DNA of 64,000 bases from Locusta migratoria (Eukaryota; Arthropoda; Insecta; Orthoptera; Acrididae). Each line of letters begins with the position of its first letter. Position 1 is the first letter of the stretch. Below are positions 22,317-33,563 of this stretch, one piece after another. Below the pieces are notes generated by a model that was given only the letters and a program-made list of their open reading frames with translations, was not told the origin of the DNA and made no database searches. The translations under genes were made by a program, and so were the position numbers. The DNA lies in contig CM048755.1 in assembly GCA_026315105.1 (NCBI GenBank), forward strand, positions 218,166,333-218,230,332. The letters run 5' to 3'.

Positions 22317-22420
22317 TTAGGTTATCGTCTTTTGCAATGGTAAATTAGTCTACTTTAGACCAGGCGCGTTTCGCTTTATTTTTAAAGCATCTTCAGTGGT
22401 CAGGTTTTTATGTTGCCCTC
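22317..22420 (-). repeat. Dispersed repeat, inverted copy of 43706-43800
   Basis: The block from GGTTATCGTCTTTTGCAATG to GAAGATGCTTTAAAAATAAAG (read in complement) matches 43706-43800 with few changes, including AAAGCGAAACGCG(C/T)CTGG. It is non-coding and probably an end of a foldback or MITE family. Confidence 0.7.
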
Positions 22421-22637
22421 TTCATGTATTTTAGTATCACATTGCCACTTGCTGTCACTATTTACAATTAGTTTCTTATAAAAGTTGCCGAAAACTCGCC
22501 ATTTCTGTATCCCGATAGGCTACACATTTTATTTATCGCTGCCAACGGCTAGCCATGCGAAAAATTCTATTTAGAAAAGCCCGTAATAAATGTAATCAAA
22601 AATGTGGGGTAAAGTCACACCCCCTACATCAACCCTA

Positions 22638-22839
22638 AAAAAAAATGTTCAAATGTTTGTAAATCTTATGGGACTTAACTACGGAGTCATCAGACCCTAA
22701 ACTTACAAACTACTTATGAACTACTTACGAACTAGGACGGCACAAATATCCATGCCCGAGGGGGGATTCGAACCCCCGACCGTAGTGGCCGTGGAGACCG
22801 TGACTGAAGCGCCTCAGTCTCCTCGGCCACCGGGGCCGG
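22638..22839 (-). mobile_element. SINE-A copy with TSD
   Basis: A complete minus-strand copy with a 14 bp perfect TSD, CTACATCAACCCTA, at 22624-22637 and 22840-22853. The head reads GCCGGCCCCGGTGGCCGAGG. Confidence 0.95.
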
Positions 22840-22853
22840 CTACATCAACCCTA

Positions 22854-23225
22854 CAATAGATTTACTCTCGATAACAAAATGCTGGAACAAAAGTCTATCA
22901 CACTGAGAAATTGCACTGTCTTATCTATCAATTTTATGCTTTCATCCGACGTTGGTCACAGTAATAACTAGATGATTTAAGACATCGACTTTCATGTGTC
23001 ATTCCAGTTAGCACTCCAATGCAAAACCAACTGAACTGCTAAACTACACAGCCTATACAGACAGCCAACCCAAATTACTTACATTCCTGTCTAAAATACA
23101 CATTATTTTGTCATCATTTATCACCGCAATGCATTTTTCTAGCAATGAGAAGAAGAAGAAAAAATCACCAAGCTGCTCCTGCTGCGACCTGCGATCACAA
23201 GAGACAACAACATAGTTTCAGGTAT
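22854..23225. other. Unassigned spacer
   Basis: Nothing recognised apart from a short GAA-rich run at about 23146-23164. Confidence 0.4.
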
Positions 23226-23312
23226 CACACATGAAGCTGCTTCAGCTACCACACATAAAGTTTAAGCTACCACACCTCCAGTTTCAGCTACTACACATAA
23301 AGTTTCAGCTAA
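23226..23312 (+). repeat. Short tandem repeat, four ~21 bp units
   Basis: Four units related to CACACATAAAGTTTCAGCTAC occur head to tail; the first carries three extra bases. A short frame across it would encode repetitive leucine/phenylalanine/glutamine peptides, but there is no sign it is a gene. Confidence 0.7.
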
Positions 23313-24020
23313 CCAAGCCACAGATCAGCGGAAACCACAACACACACACACAAGATCCTCCCCTAGTAAGACACACTGGTGGTCATCGAATTATGCTTAT
23401 CAGTGGTCTTTCTAAGTGAAGAAACATTTAGCACCTACTCCATCGCGCTGTACTGTTCTTCTGACACCTGGGCAGTCTCTCTGTATATTCCCCTAGTTCC
23501 ATAGACCTGAAAACTTAAACGTCCTACTCGGAAGGTAAAGTAAGGTCGTTTGGCATGAACGGCTGGGAGACCTCGAAGGGCAGGTTCAGCCACCTAGTTG
23601 GAAAGGTTTTCTGTATCTTTCGCGCCCGAAGGTGCCTTTCCTTCGCGAAGTGTGAGAACTAACAGCTGAAGTGTCTGTGTTACGTGTAGGTGACTAATGG
23701 CTGAGCGTGTAGTGCAGTGACATGTTCGTGTTGGAAATGATGGGAGAAGGGAGAGGGTGAAACCCGGTACCGGCACAAAGCCTACTCCTCCCTAAAAAAA
23801 GAAAGGGGGTCGCCGAGTTTAACGTCCCCATCCGACGGATGGATCACCATCAACAGTGTCCCATGCCCTCACTGCATGAAACACTGGAGAGAGTTTTGGA
23901 ATTTAATCCAGGACCCAGGACATTGGTGCAAAGACTGGTGATCAGGGACTTTGCACCACCAACTCTTCTGTCCCCAATGCCATAATAGTCGAAGCATTCT
24001 GTGACAGCGTAATGCTAAAT
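23313..24020. other. Unassigned spacer
   Basis: No recognised family. 23820-23980 (TTTAACGTCCCCATCCGACG...) has the feel of a dispersed repeat but has no partner in this window. Confidence 0.35.
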
Positions 24021-24288
24021 TTGCAGAAATTATTACCTGAAAACAAACAATATGAGTATGTAGGAAATTAAATTTAAAATAGAGTTTTTATTTTATAAAA
24101 CTCGAATCTAGATGGTGAAATTTGCCGAAAAAATTCGCAAAGTTACAAAAACGGATTTTATTAAATACTTAAAAAACGATAACTCCGATAGGTAAATGTT
24201 AAAGTAGAAAGTTGTACCCCTTAAGATTATCTATTGATTGCTGTTTTGTACATATCGATAGATTTGATATGTTTCGAGATATGGTGGG
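24021..24288 (+). repeat. Dispersed repeat, direct copy of 35766-36020
   Basis: From ATTATTACCTGAAAA to GATATGTTTCGAGATAT this block aligns without rearrangement to 35766-36020, sharing GTACCCCTTAAGATTAT and CATATCGATAGATTTGATAT. No coding sequence is visible. It directly precedes the large foldback. Confidence 0.8.
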
Positions 24289-24335
24289 GCTCATATAGCA
24301 ATCAGTGAAATTTTAATTTCAAGTAAAACAGTCTT

Positions 24336-24562
24336 GGTTGCAAAGTGGTTTTATTAATTACCAATGATGCATTTCGCTCTCACAGCAGGGCATTATCACA
24401 TCATCTGCAGGACAAACGTTATGAAAAAACTACAACAGCCCCCTGTTTCACTACTTCAAATGTTGTAGTAATTCTTGTGTGCCGTTTGTCATGTAGATAA
24501 GATGATGGCCTGTTGTGAGGGCGGAATGCATCATTTGTAATTAATAACACCACTTTGCAACC
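24336..24562. repeat. Palindromic MITE nested in left foldback arm
   Basis: GGTTGCAAAGTGGTTTTATT at the left end pairs with AATAACACCACTTTGCAACC at the right end, with arms of roughly 80-110 bp. The same unit occurs at 25786-26013 in the other arm. Confidence 0.8.
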
Positions 24563-25785
24563 CAGACTGTTTTTACTTGAAATTACATTGTAACTGACAG
24601 TGTACCGTCTGTCACAGTGTATGTATTTTGAGATTATAGTATGACAGCAGTTACAACAATTTCACCTTTAGCAAAGAAATAACCATTTCATATTCTGAGC
24701 TAAATAACATATCTACATGTAAATTATCTTGAATGAGTTGTTCTTTGTTATATTAAGGTACTGGTATTCTTGCACCAATAAGAACAAAAAGGTGTAATTA
24801 GACATTTCAAAAATGGTTGTGCGAGTCTACAAAAGTTCAATATAATTCAGCTACAGTGAATTGACGGCCTTTCATTCAACACTTTTGAGATTAACACGTC
24901 TCTATCAGCTCCCATTAAACATGATGCACAGCGCACACCTTTGGAACCTCGGAAACCACGAGCGGAGAGTGGCACAAGAAACATTAATTCTTTGTTGCAC
25001 ATACGAGTGAAAGGGGTGTGAGCGAGCTGAGGCAGACGTGTGGGTGCACTATAGCCACCCCAATGGGATTTACCCACTGGGTTTTCCAGCCGATTCCCTG
25101 CCCTGCTCGGTTTCCAGCGGCAGGGAAGCGGCTGGAAAACCCAGGGGTGGCCATTGTGCACCCGCCTCAGCTCACTCTCACCGCTTTCACTTTCCCGTGC
25201 AACATAGAATTAATGCTTTTTGTGCCACGCTGTGCTCACGGCTTCCGAGGTTCCAACGCTGCTGCACGTCGTGTTTAATGGGAGCTGATGAAGACGTGTT
25301 AATCTCAAAAGTGTTGAATGAAAGGCCGTTAATTCACTGCAGCTGAATATTATTGAACTTTTGTAGCCTCGCACAACCGGTTTTACAATGTCTTTATTTG
25401 AATCTTATTGTTCATATTGGTACAAGAATACCAGTACTTTTAATATAGCAAACAACTACACATTCAAGATAATTTACGTGTAGATGTTATTTGGCTCAGA
25501 ATATGAAATGCTTACTTCTTTGCTAAAGGTTGCATGTGAAATAGACTTTTTTGTGAGCCAGTAACATGGGGTTACTTTATTCATAATTACTTCACTGTTA
25601 TTCCATGTCAGCTTACCTTACCAAAAAAATGTTTTGATCACAAATGGTATAAAATGTCGGTAAGTGATTAGGAACCTTGACAGTGAAATAGTTGTAACTG
25701 CTGTCCTATTATAATCTTAAAATACATACACTATGAGAGATGGTACACTCTCAGTTACAATGTAATTTTAAGTAAAAACAGTCTT

Positions 25786-26013
25786 GCTCGCAAAATGGTG
25801 TTATTAATTACCAATGATGCATACTGCCCTCATAGCATGCAATCATCTTATCTGCATGACAAACAGTACACAAGAATTACTACAACATTTAAAGTAGTGA
25901 AACAGGGGGTTATTGTAGTAATTTTCATAACGTTTGTCCTGCAGATGATGTGATAATGCCGTGCTGTGAGAGGGAAACGCGTCATTGGTAATTAATAAAA
26001 CCACTTTGCAACC
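25786..26013. repeat. Palindromic MITE nested in right foldback arm
   Basis: The counterpart of 24336-24562. Its presence at the mirror position shows that it was in the sequence before the arms were copied in inverted orientation, or that arms were homogenised later. Confidence 0.8.
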
Positions 26014-26399
26014 AAGACTGTTTTTACTTGAAATTAAAATTTCACTGGTTATTGTATGAGCCACACCGTCGTCTGGAAAACCTTATATAGTTATATTGTA
26101 TGTATATTGAGATTATAGGACAGCAGTTACGTTTTCCCTGTCCTGATTATCGGACACTACCCCATGCTGGAAACTAGTGAGTCAAATTTTGGCATTTTAT
26201 ACGATTAGCGATCAAAACTTTTTTATTTTTCGTTATCACCATCCGTGGATGGTGCCAAGTTGTAACAGCAGTTTCATTGTAGCGCCACTGATTTACTTGG
26301 ATTACACTTGACTAGAAAGAAGATGCACTTAAGCTGCACATATGAACTGCATATTCAAACTTAACAGTGCCACTGTAAACATATTTAACGTCCCTTACT

Positions 26400-26810
26400 G
26401 TTGTTCTTTGTGGAGAAAGTCTAATTAAATACCAATTCCGAGGAAAACTGCTGCAGCGCCTAGGATAACATATGGATGCTTATTATTGGATCCTGTCAAA
26501 AATTCTTCTGGTAATTTTACTCTTCCCATTTCTATTGCATGTCATAAGGGGCATTCAAGAAAAACACTAACATTCTCTTTTCCATAGAAACCTACAGTCA
26601 CCATTATGAACTTGCAATTTCCGTCTGTGACAGCTAACAATCCAATATTGCAACTATAATACATAGAACCAGATTTACTGTCTTTTTTTATCCAAACTTG
26701 TTTGCCGTCAATATTTCAAAAAAAAGTTAGAGAATTGACATCTGTCCCAGATAAACTTTGCCATTTATTAAAGTCATTTTCTGTTGGCTCGGGCATGTGC
26801 TTTATTACCA
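26400..26810 (-). pseudogene. PIF/Harbinger transposase relic
   Basis: The minus strand reads NIDGKQVWI (first catalytic aspartate, the GAIDGKHV block), SGSMYYSCNIGLLAVTDGN, KFIMVTVGFYGKENVSVF (normally VGxxGSxSDGxVF, so the second aspartate is lost), AIEMGRVKLPEEF and PYVILGAAAVF (normally PYxxxGDxAF, third aspartate lost). The order and spacing match the HARBI1-like DDE nuclease domain. Two stops are present. The N-terminal part and the partner Myb-like gene are not visible. Confidence 0.8.
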
Positions 26811-27511
26811 AGGTTGACTGACTGAGCTGCAGGCTAGAGGCTCAGTAGCTGTGCTCATGGCGCCGGAGGAGAGCGCGCGGCACTAGCGCCTTCAAATTTC
26901 AACACTCTGTTCGCTATCTTGGAGTGATATATAGCTTTCTTTTGAGCTTTAAAATACAATTTCATAATGTTGGCTACATTTCGTACACAATAATGTATGA
27001 CCTAAAGTTAACGAAACGTAAAGTAGTCAGTGACTATATTTTTCACTACAAAAGCTTCAAATGTTATGCGATAGCTTAACTGTAAATTATGTATCGTAAT
27101 AACTATGGCGTATATCGGAGAAACAGACACTCCGATATGAAGCTGTTATGTTAGTCTGTAAGATTTACAAAACTCAGTGATGTATGACAATTAGTTTCCT
27201 CAGAATCAAGTGAGAAGTATCATTCGTCAAGGAAAACGCACAAAACCGGAAGAGGTGGTTTTTATTTTTTTACTTGCGCAGGAGAATTTTTATCGATAAA
27301 CTGATACCAAAGTGCGATGTAGCTTTGTTTCATACACATACAGTATTTTTTACAGCAAGAAAATCGAAAAGTAATTTCGGTCATGCCCCGGGATCAGCCG
27401 CGTGCGGTTTGGAAGCGCACTGTTGCAGCCACCAGCTGCCATCGCGCCGTCGCACAGCGCGTGTGGCGATAGCCGCGGGTTAAGCGGCAGCGCAGCTAAC
27501 CAGCAGCTAGT
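26811..27511. other. Unassigned spacer
   Basis: A GC-rich patch (27390-27500) precedes the MITE. No coding motif or repeat partner is seen. Confidence 0.4.
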
Positions 27512-27986
27512 CACCCCGTTTACATGTGCTTCCAAAACCGGATTTCGTAAACCGATTTCCCAAATCCGCTTTTGGTTGGTCATATAAACACTCCAAAATC
27601 GATTCTGGAAATCCACATCTGTAAAGCGGTTTTCCAGTTCCACAATCGATTTTCGTTCCCACGTAAACGCAGCCGTTTTTGAAGCGTTCTTGGCTTGTCA
27701 GATTTTATTTTCTTGTTGAGAATTTTCGACACATATGGACAGAATGACATTTTCTACCATGAAATAAAAGTATAAATATTAGAGTGAGAATGATATGGGT
27801 ATTTAAGTAAAGAAAAATAGCGATTGTGCTGACTACATCAGGCACTGAATCAGCTGATTTTCAGCCGCCATTTTAAGTGCGATAGGAAATCCGATTCAGG
27901 CTGTGATATATAAACACGACAGCGAAAAACGGTTTACGAAAATCGGTTTTCGTCTTCCGGAAGATGTGTTGCATGTAAACGTAGTG
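27512..27986 (+). mobile_element. 475 bp MITE with CGTTTACATG ends, copy 1
   Basis: The ends are CACCCCGTTTACATG and CATGTAAACGTAGTG. GTTTAC-type motifs and AATCGATTTT/AAACCGGTTT-like blocks recur inside. An inverted copy with the same ends lies at 38281-38756. No coding sequence. Confidence 0.8.
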
Positions 27987-28826
27987 GTTGACTATGGAGT
28001 ACTGGCCGTGTTCACACTGCCGGCCAGGCCGAGACGGCTCCGCTTCAGGCGGCTCACGCCGAGCCGACCACATTCGGTATGTTTAATATTTCCGGCGCGA
28101 GCCGATTGGGTTGTGGTATTGCTTCTGCAGCACAAGTATCACATGTCTCCAGCCTATTTTCAATACAAGTCTCTCGGCAGACCTTTTTTTTTAAATAACT
28201 TTCGTGAAAATATATTTTGATTCTTTTTCTTTTGTTACTATTAATTCGGTAAAATGAATACAATATTCAGATTTTTTTTTTTTAGCTGGGCTACATCGTA
28301 TAATTATACCAATATGCTGCTTTAAATTTTTTTTTATTTTAGTGTTGTTATGGATCCATTTCGGCACAATTAGCCATCGTCAGACAATCTGAGAAATATA
28401 CAAAAAAATTTTATATAATAATTATCGTTTTGTTATGTATACTTTTAAGTTAGACCTGTTTTTTCGATATTAAAATTTTTACTTACAACCATGTGACATA
28501 CTTGGACAATGTCTTGCTGTTTATTTAACAATAACGTGAACTTTCGTGTCACACTTACTTAATATTACACAAATATCGTTAAATATAATTTTAATTTTTT
28601 TTTTTTATCTTGATGTTCTGACAGTTGGCCAAAGATGTTACTTGTTTACAGTTGGCAGTTGCTACGGTATTTATTAATTTATACTGTGGTTTAAATGTCT
28701 GTGTAATATTACATAAGTGTGACACAAAAGTTCACGTTATTTTTAAATAAACAGCAAGACATTTTCCAAGTATGACACATGGTCGTAAGTAAAAATCTTT
28801 ATATCGAAAAAACAGGCCTAACTTAA

Positions 28827-30159
28827 CCCGCGATCACTCGAGTTGTTGGAAAAAATCTAACATTTACGCTTTTAGTTGAATATCCCATCACATTTCAAAG
28901 CTAATGAACTGACCATCTAAAAATGCATTCTTTGATATCTCGTGATTCAATTAATCTGTGACTCGACAATCAAATTTCAACAATAGCTTGTTAGTTGTGG
29001 CATTATTTGAAGTTGTGCGCAGTGTTAGATTTTTCTAACACGGGAGTCTTAAGGTAACAATTACTTCTCCTTCCTTGGAAAACCGCCTTGCTTCACTTTT
29101 AGTCTATTTCTTGCACTTGTAACATGCGGCTGTGTTCGTTTGTTTTCTCCTGAAACTGTTGAGCACATGTTACGTCTTTTGTGACCAATTTAGATATTCT
29201 TATTGAGTTTTACGAATTGAATGAAGCAATTGTTTACACAGAGTACATGACACTGTCTGTCGGATATGGAAGTATATAAAACTGAAAAACAGTGTAAGGG
29301 GCCAGCGGTTTCTTCTTGAAACACAATAATCTGATTTAGAACGGTCGACGACATCTACACCTCCATTTTTGAGATTGTAGAGTGTAATTACTTCAAGTTT
29401 GTTCGCTTTGCCACTGTCAGCGTCTACAGAATCATCGTCGCTGTCCATGGTGGATAACATTAGAACGTTCTTTTTCTGTTTCTTTTTTGAGACGTATGAG
29501 GAAATGAAGCAGTTGTTGCATGGTTTTTTTCCTGATGCTGTTGTTTAGTTTCCTACATTCTATGTCCATAAATTCCGGTGGAATTTCTCTTTTATTCTTC
29601 CGTAGAGTATCTACTAATGTCAATCGATGGTTGGCATACATTTTGTTACCCAGTGGTATAGATGTGAAATAATTGTCCATCGTCACGTTTCTGCCTGTTT
29701 TGTCAATTGGACTAATCAATCGTAAAGCCGCGTTCTCTGCACCATTTGCTACTTGATATGGCCCAGTAGGCTGTTTGCCTGCATATACTTCCATATTTAG
29801 CGTATAAAAGGTTCTGGCATCACAAAGCGCATGTACCTTGATGCCATATTTTGCAGACTTGTTTGCTATACACTTCCTGATTTTGAAACTTCCGCGGAAT
29901 GGTTCTAACATCTCGTCTATCGTTGTCAGTGCTTCGGCACTATGTCTCTTCTTGCAAACATCCACAAAATCCTCAAATTACATGTTCCATACCATGTTTA
30001 TACTAATTTATAATGCTTTGGTAATTATAAAGAAATGATTTATTGTATAAACGTGACTTTATCTGGCACAAAGAGATGAAAAGGTGCAAGATCTCATTGT
30101 TAGAAAAAATCTAACACGGGAGTTATCGCGTGACAAAAACATACGCGAGCGACCGCGGG
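28827..30159 (-). mobile_element. piggyBac-like element, internally deleted
   Basis: TTAA target duplications lie at 28823-28826 and 30160-30163. The terminal inverted repeats are CCCGCGATCACTCG (28827) and CGAGCGACCGCGGG (ending 30159), 14 bp with two mismatches. A subterminal GTTAGA(A)nTCTAACACGGGAGT motif occurs at 29023-29046 and 30098-30125. At 1,333 bp it is about half the usual piggyBac length; the N-terminal coding part is missing. It interrupts the foldback element. Confidence 0.93.
29200..29968 (-). pseudogene. piggyBac transposase relic
   Basis: The minus strand encodes TIDEMLEPFRG (catalytic aspartate), KYGIKVHALCDA, NVTMDNYFTSIPL (second catalytic aspartate block) and TLRKNKREIPPEF in 29432-29965, then, after a frameshift, YNLKNGGVDVVDRSKSDY and RRNRWPLTLFFSF (third block) in 29200-29460. 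These match the DDE_Tnp_1_7 domain in order. The N-terminal third and the final cysteine-rich domain are not visible. Confidence 0.92.
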
Positions 30160-30329
30160 TTAAAAGTATATATAACAAAACGATGATTATTATATAATTG
30201 TTTTTATTTATTTTTTTGTATTTCGCAGACTCTCTGACGATGACTAATTGTGCCGAAATGGATTCATAACAACATCATAATAAAAAGCTTTAAATCAGCA
30301 TATTGCTATAATTATATGATGTCTCAGAG

Positions 30330-30750
30330 ATATATTGGATAGACAGTTTTTTTAGCTGTTCTCATAAGGAAAAGCTCTCCTAAATGTCAGTCGAAATTTA
30401 TGGGATGGGTCCTTTACCACCTGTTTCTTATGTGCCTAAAATTCGAAGAGTCACTATAGTCTGAAACAATAGTATTAAAATAACAAAATCAATTAACTGT
30501 TACCTGGCTCGAAGTAGACGGCAATGAACCCGTTTTGGTCACCCCTTTCATTCCTTCGATTTTCTGCTGACAGTGGGTTTGGAAGGAATAAAGAAATAAA
30601 AAAGAAGGTGACACATGCTTCCATCTTTTACTGATCTGTCCTGCAGTGTCTGGGGCTAAAATAAATAAGTGTATTTTTCTTTCAGTTACTGTAGCCACCA
30701 CTTGCAGCATTTCTTATAAGGAGGTAACTACCTGTTTTAATGTCACTCTT
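30330..30750. other. Unassigned spacer
   Basis: No recognised motif between the foldback and the DD41D element. Confidence 0.35.
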
Positions 30751-32612
30751 CCGTTTTGTTTTCTACTTAATTCTTTCTTAATTTAATCTCAAACGTGAGG
30801 GTAACGCATTTATTTGGGCCACGCTGTATCAATTATTTTCACGTTGTGATACAACATATTTCGAGAGCTACAAAAGCGAAAAGAAAAAAAGGTATATATT
30901 TTGTATTAAAAGTAGATGCATCTATATGCACTATTCCTATCACTGTTAGTTTGGGAGCTACAACCCTTCTAAGTTTCAGGGGCAGATATCACAAACGCTG
31001 CGCATAATGCAATGCGCCTTCTAAATGTGGTGCGACCGAGTTGTAACGTCGCCGAGTCACGGAGCGAGAAGCTTCCTCGATGCGCTGTAAGACTGCCGAC
31101 TGTCGCCGCACACGGCCGTATACCCGACTGTTGGAACCACACATACAACCGGGGCTCAATATACCACAATCACTAACATCGGATGACAATGGCATACACG
31201 AAAAACGAGTACGTTGACATGTTGCTGATGCTCGGCGAGTGCCGACACGATGCCACTGAAGCAGCCACGGCGTATGCCGTGAGATATCCTAGGCGAAGAG
31301 CCCAGGCAGCCATTACGTTCTTACGTGCCGAACAACGACTTCGGGAAACAGGCAGCTTGGTAATGCGCCGCAGTAACAGACAAAGACCTGCAAGAAGTAA
31401 GGAGACGGAGGTGTTTGTTTTAGCTACACTACACCACGATCCTCATGTCAGCTTACGAGCTGTTGCTGCAGTCGCTGGTGTCAAACTCACATCTGTGTGG
31501 CGTATAGTACACGGCCACAGGTTTCACCCGTACCGCCTGTCACTGACCCAGGAGCTGCATGGGAACGATTTCCGTGCAAGAGTGACAGTCTGTGAGTGGG
31601 CCATGCGTAATTTCACGCTGGAGTCTTTACAAAGTGTTATGTTCTCTGATGAGTCCACGTTCACAAATTATAGTGCAGTGAATCACCATAACATTCACTA
31701 CTGAGCCGCAGACAATCCTCAGTGGGTACGACCTGTCGACCGTCAACGTAGGTGGTCTATTAACGTGTGGTGTGGAATCCTTGCGGGTGAAATCATTGGA
31801 CCACACTACTTCCCAGGTACACTGACAGGTGAGTTATATCGCGCTTTTATATCCGTCAGTTTGGATGGTCTCCTTGAACATGTGTGTCTACACACGAGAG
31901 TCCATATGTGGATGCAACACGATGGTCACCCATCGGATTCTGCGCGTGCTGTTGTGGAAGAACTAAACAACAGGTTTGCAGGAAGATGGTTGGGGCGCCA
32001 TGGTCCTCATTCATGGCCCACAAGGTCGCCCGATTTAACACCAGTAGATTTCTTTTTGTGGGGATATCTAAAGGATCATGTTCATGTCACTGAGCCCACA
32101 TCCCCAGATGATGTAAAACGGCGCATCGAGGACGCCTGTTGCTCCGTCACACCGGCGATGTTACATCTCGCCCGCAGATCCTTTCGACGGCGCATTGCAT
32201 TATGCATTGAGGAACATGGACACACATTTGAACATCTCATGTAAATCAACTTCCCACCGCCATAACATCCATCACCCACCACACAGCCATGTATTATGTA
32301 CAGCGTGTGGTATCTGCCCCTGAAACTTTGAAGGGTTGTAGCTTCCAAACTAACAGTGATAGGAATGTAGTTTAAATTGATTTGGGCGCAGCTGGTTTAA
32401 ACGATTCCAATGCACGATAGGAAAAAAACTATTGTTCCATTTAAAAAAATATATATCTTTGTGCTGTAGCTATGTGGAAAATGATACAATAAACTATGTT
32501 CATAGCTCCGCAGAAAGTGTAAAATCTTTTGTGTTGACCTACCGCATTAAAATTTCGCGTCATCCATTATTTTGTAAGTTACAGAGGCAAACACACTTAG
32601 TGAAACACCCTG
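30750..32612 (+). mobile_element. DD41D mariner-type transposon
   Basis: The right end is clear: 32612 followed by TA, and its complement starts CAGGGTGTTTCACTAAGTGT, matching the start of the copy at 39535. The subterminal block CCTATCACTGTTAGTTTGGG...GGGGCAGATA at 30935-30990 is repeated inverted at 32305-32375, so long inverted ends are present; the outermost left end is eroded and its coordinate approximate. It carries the transposase at 31183-32244. Confidence 0.8.
31183..32244 (+). pseudogene. DD41D transposase, one nonsense codon
   Basis: The frame runs 354 codons from ATG at 31183 to TAA with a single in-frame TGA at 31702-31704 (HY*AADNPQWV). The copy at 40415-40981 has TGG there, so this is a W-to-stop change. 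The N-terminus has an HTH (YTKNEYVDMLLMLGECRHDA, DUF4817-like) and a basic linker. The catalytic residues are MFSDEST, WMQHDGH and TPVDFFLWGYLK; 41 residues separate the second and third aspartates, the spacing I associate with rosa-type mariners. Apart from the stop it looks intact, so it decayed recently. Confidence 0.9.
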
Positions 32613-32619
32613 TATGTAG

Positions 32620-33083
32620 ACTCCCGCATATACTGAAGAGCCAAACACCCATTCAGACTCGATCACCAAGTATTCGAAGTATTACAAAGACCTGAAACAC
32701 CTTACTATAAAAGTTCTAAGTCTTTGAAACATTTAACTGATGAATGGCAAACTTTAGAAATAACTGATGATTGCGCACTCCAATAAGTGGACAACCTGGT
32801 TCCTTCTCAATGTTTAAACAAAACTAATCCCTCTTGTACAAGAAGCACAACGATAAATCTTTAGAGAATCGCAATAAACAAAAATAAAAAGAACATGCTA
32901 TGAAATTTAAGATCCGACAGGAACCAATTTCAGTAAGTTTGCACTAAAACGTTTTTCGATAGCAATGTCTTAGACCATCTAAAACGACCTCTTTCATCGA
33001 CATGACTATTCTCTTCTCATAACCAAGAAGCCACATCGGCCTTGAACCACATCTCGTACATCTCCCCTAAGCCATACCATATA
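32620..33083. other. Unassigned spacer
   Basis: No recognised feature. Confidence 0.4.
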
Positions 33084-33288
33084 GCCGGCCGCGGTGGCCG
33101 AGGGGACTGAGGCGCTTCAGTCACGGTCTGCACGGCCACTGCGGTCGGGGGTTAGAATCCCCCCTCGGGCATGGATATTTGTGCCGTCCTAGTTCGTAAG
33201 TAGTTCATAAGCAGTTTGTAAGTTTAGGGACTGATGACCCCGTAGTTAAGTCCCATAAGCTTAAAAACATTTAAACATTTGAACATTT
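33084..33288 (+). mobile_element. SINE-A copy
   Basis: The head GCCGGCCGCGGTGGCCGAGG and body are complete, but box B is GGGTTAGAATCC, a C-to-A change at a position normally needed by TFIIIC. The tail is extended (AAACATTTAAACATTTGAAC). The TSD is not clear. Confidence 0.9.
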
Positions 33289-33319
33289 ACAATTCATGTG
33301 GCCCTTTTCACAGAACATA

Positions 33320-33348
33320 GATGGAGAGAGAGGGAGAGAGAGAGAGAA
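33320..33348 (+). repeat. (GA)n-rich microsatellite
   Basis: GATGGAGAGAGAGGGAGAGA-type purine run. Confidence 0.8.
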
Positions 33349-33563
33349 ACATTCTTACTCTACACACAGTTCAATGTCCTTTTGTGTTAACTACGAATTT
33401 TCCTTCCACTGGGCTGAAATCTGATTCTAAAAAAAACAGTAATTACAAGTTTCTGTCTACCACAAATGGGGATGTCTACTCTATAAACAAGAAATCTAAC
33501 CTACTCTGCACTGCACCTCCCTTTAAAAAATTTTTTTACCTTCGCCACAAAACTCCAAGAAGC

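Larger units (their letters stand above)
24289..26068. repeat. 1.8 kb foldback element
   Basis: The left arm (24289-25102) and right arm (25119-26068) are reverse complements through almost their full length, closing on GTTTTCCAGCCG...CGGCTGGAAAAC around 25080-25145. Examples are GGCCTTTCATTCAACACTTT at 24866 against 25308-25327, and GTCTTGGTTGCAAAGTGG at 24331 against 26001-26018. The right arm has about 156 extra bases (25540-25695). No transposase is present. A third, partial copy of the right arm lies at 38892-39534. Confidence 0.88.
28294..30321. repeat. Foldback element split by piggyBac
   Basis: The left terminus CATCGTATAATTATACCAAT pairs with the right terminus ending at 30321. Shared arms include GGATCCATTTCGGCACAATT (28350) against its complement (30250). 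The second arm is broken at a TTAA: its inner part lies at 28690-28826 and its outer part resumes at 30160. Joined across the insertion, it matches the uninterrupted left arm GTATACTTTTAAGTTAGACC. Confidence 0.88.

Noticed and set aside
23231..23419. Repeat protein encoded by the 21 bp tandem repeat
   Set aside because: 21 is a multiple of three, which keeps any frame open; there is no start context or homologue to support it.
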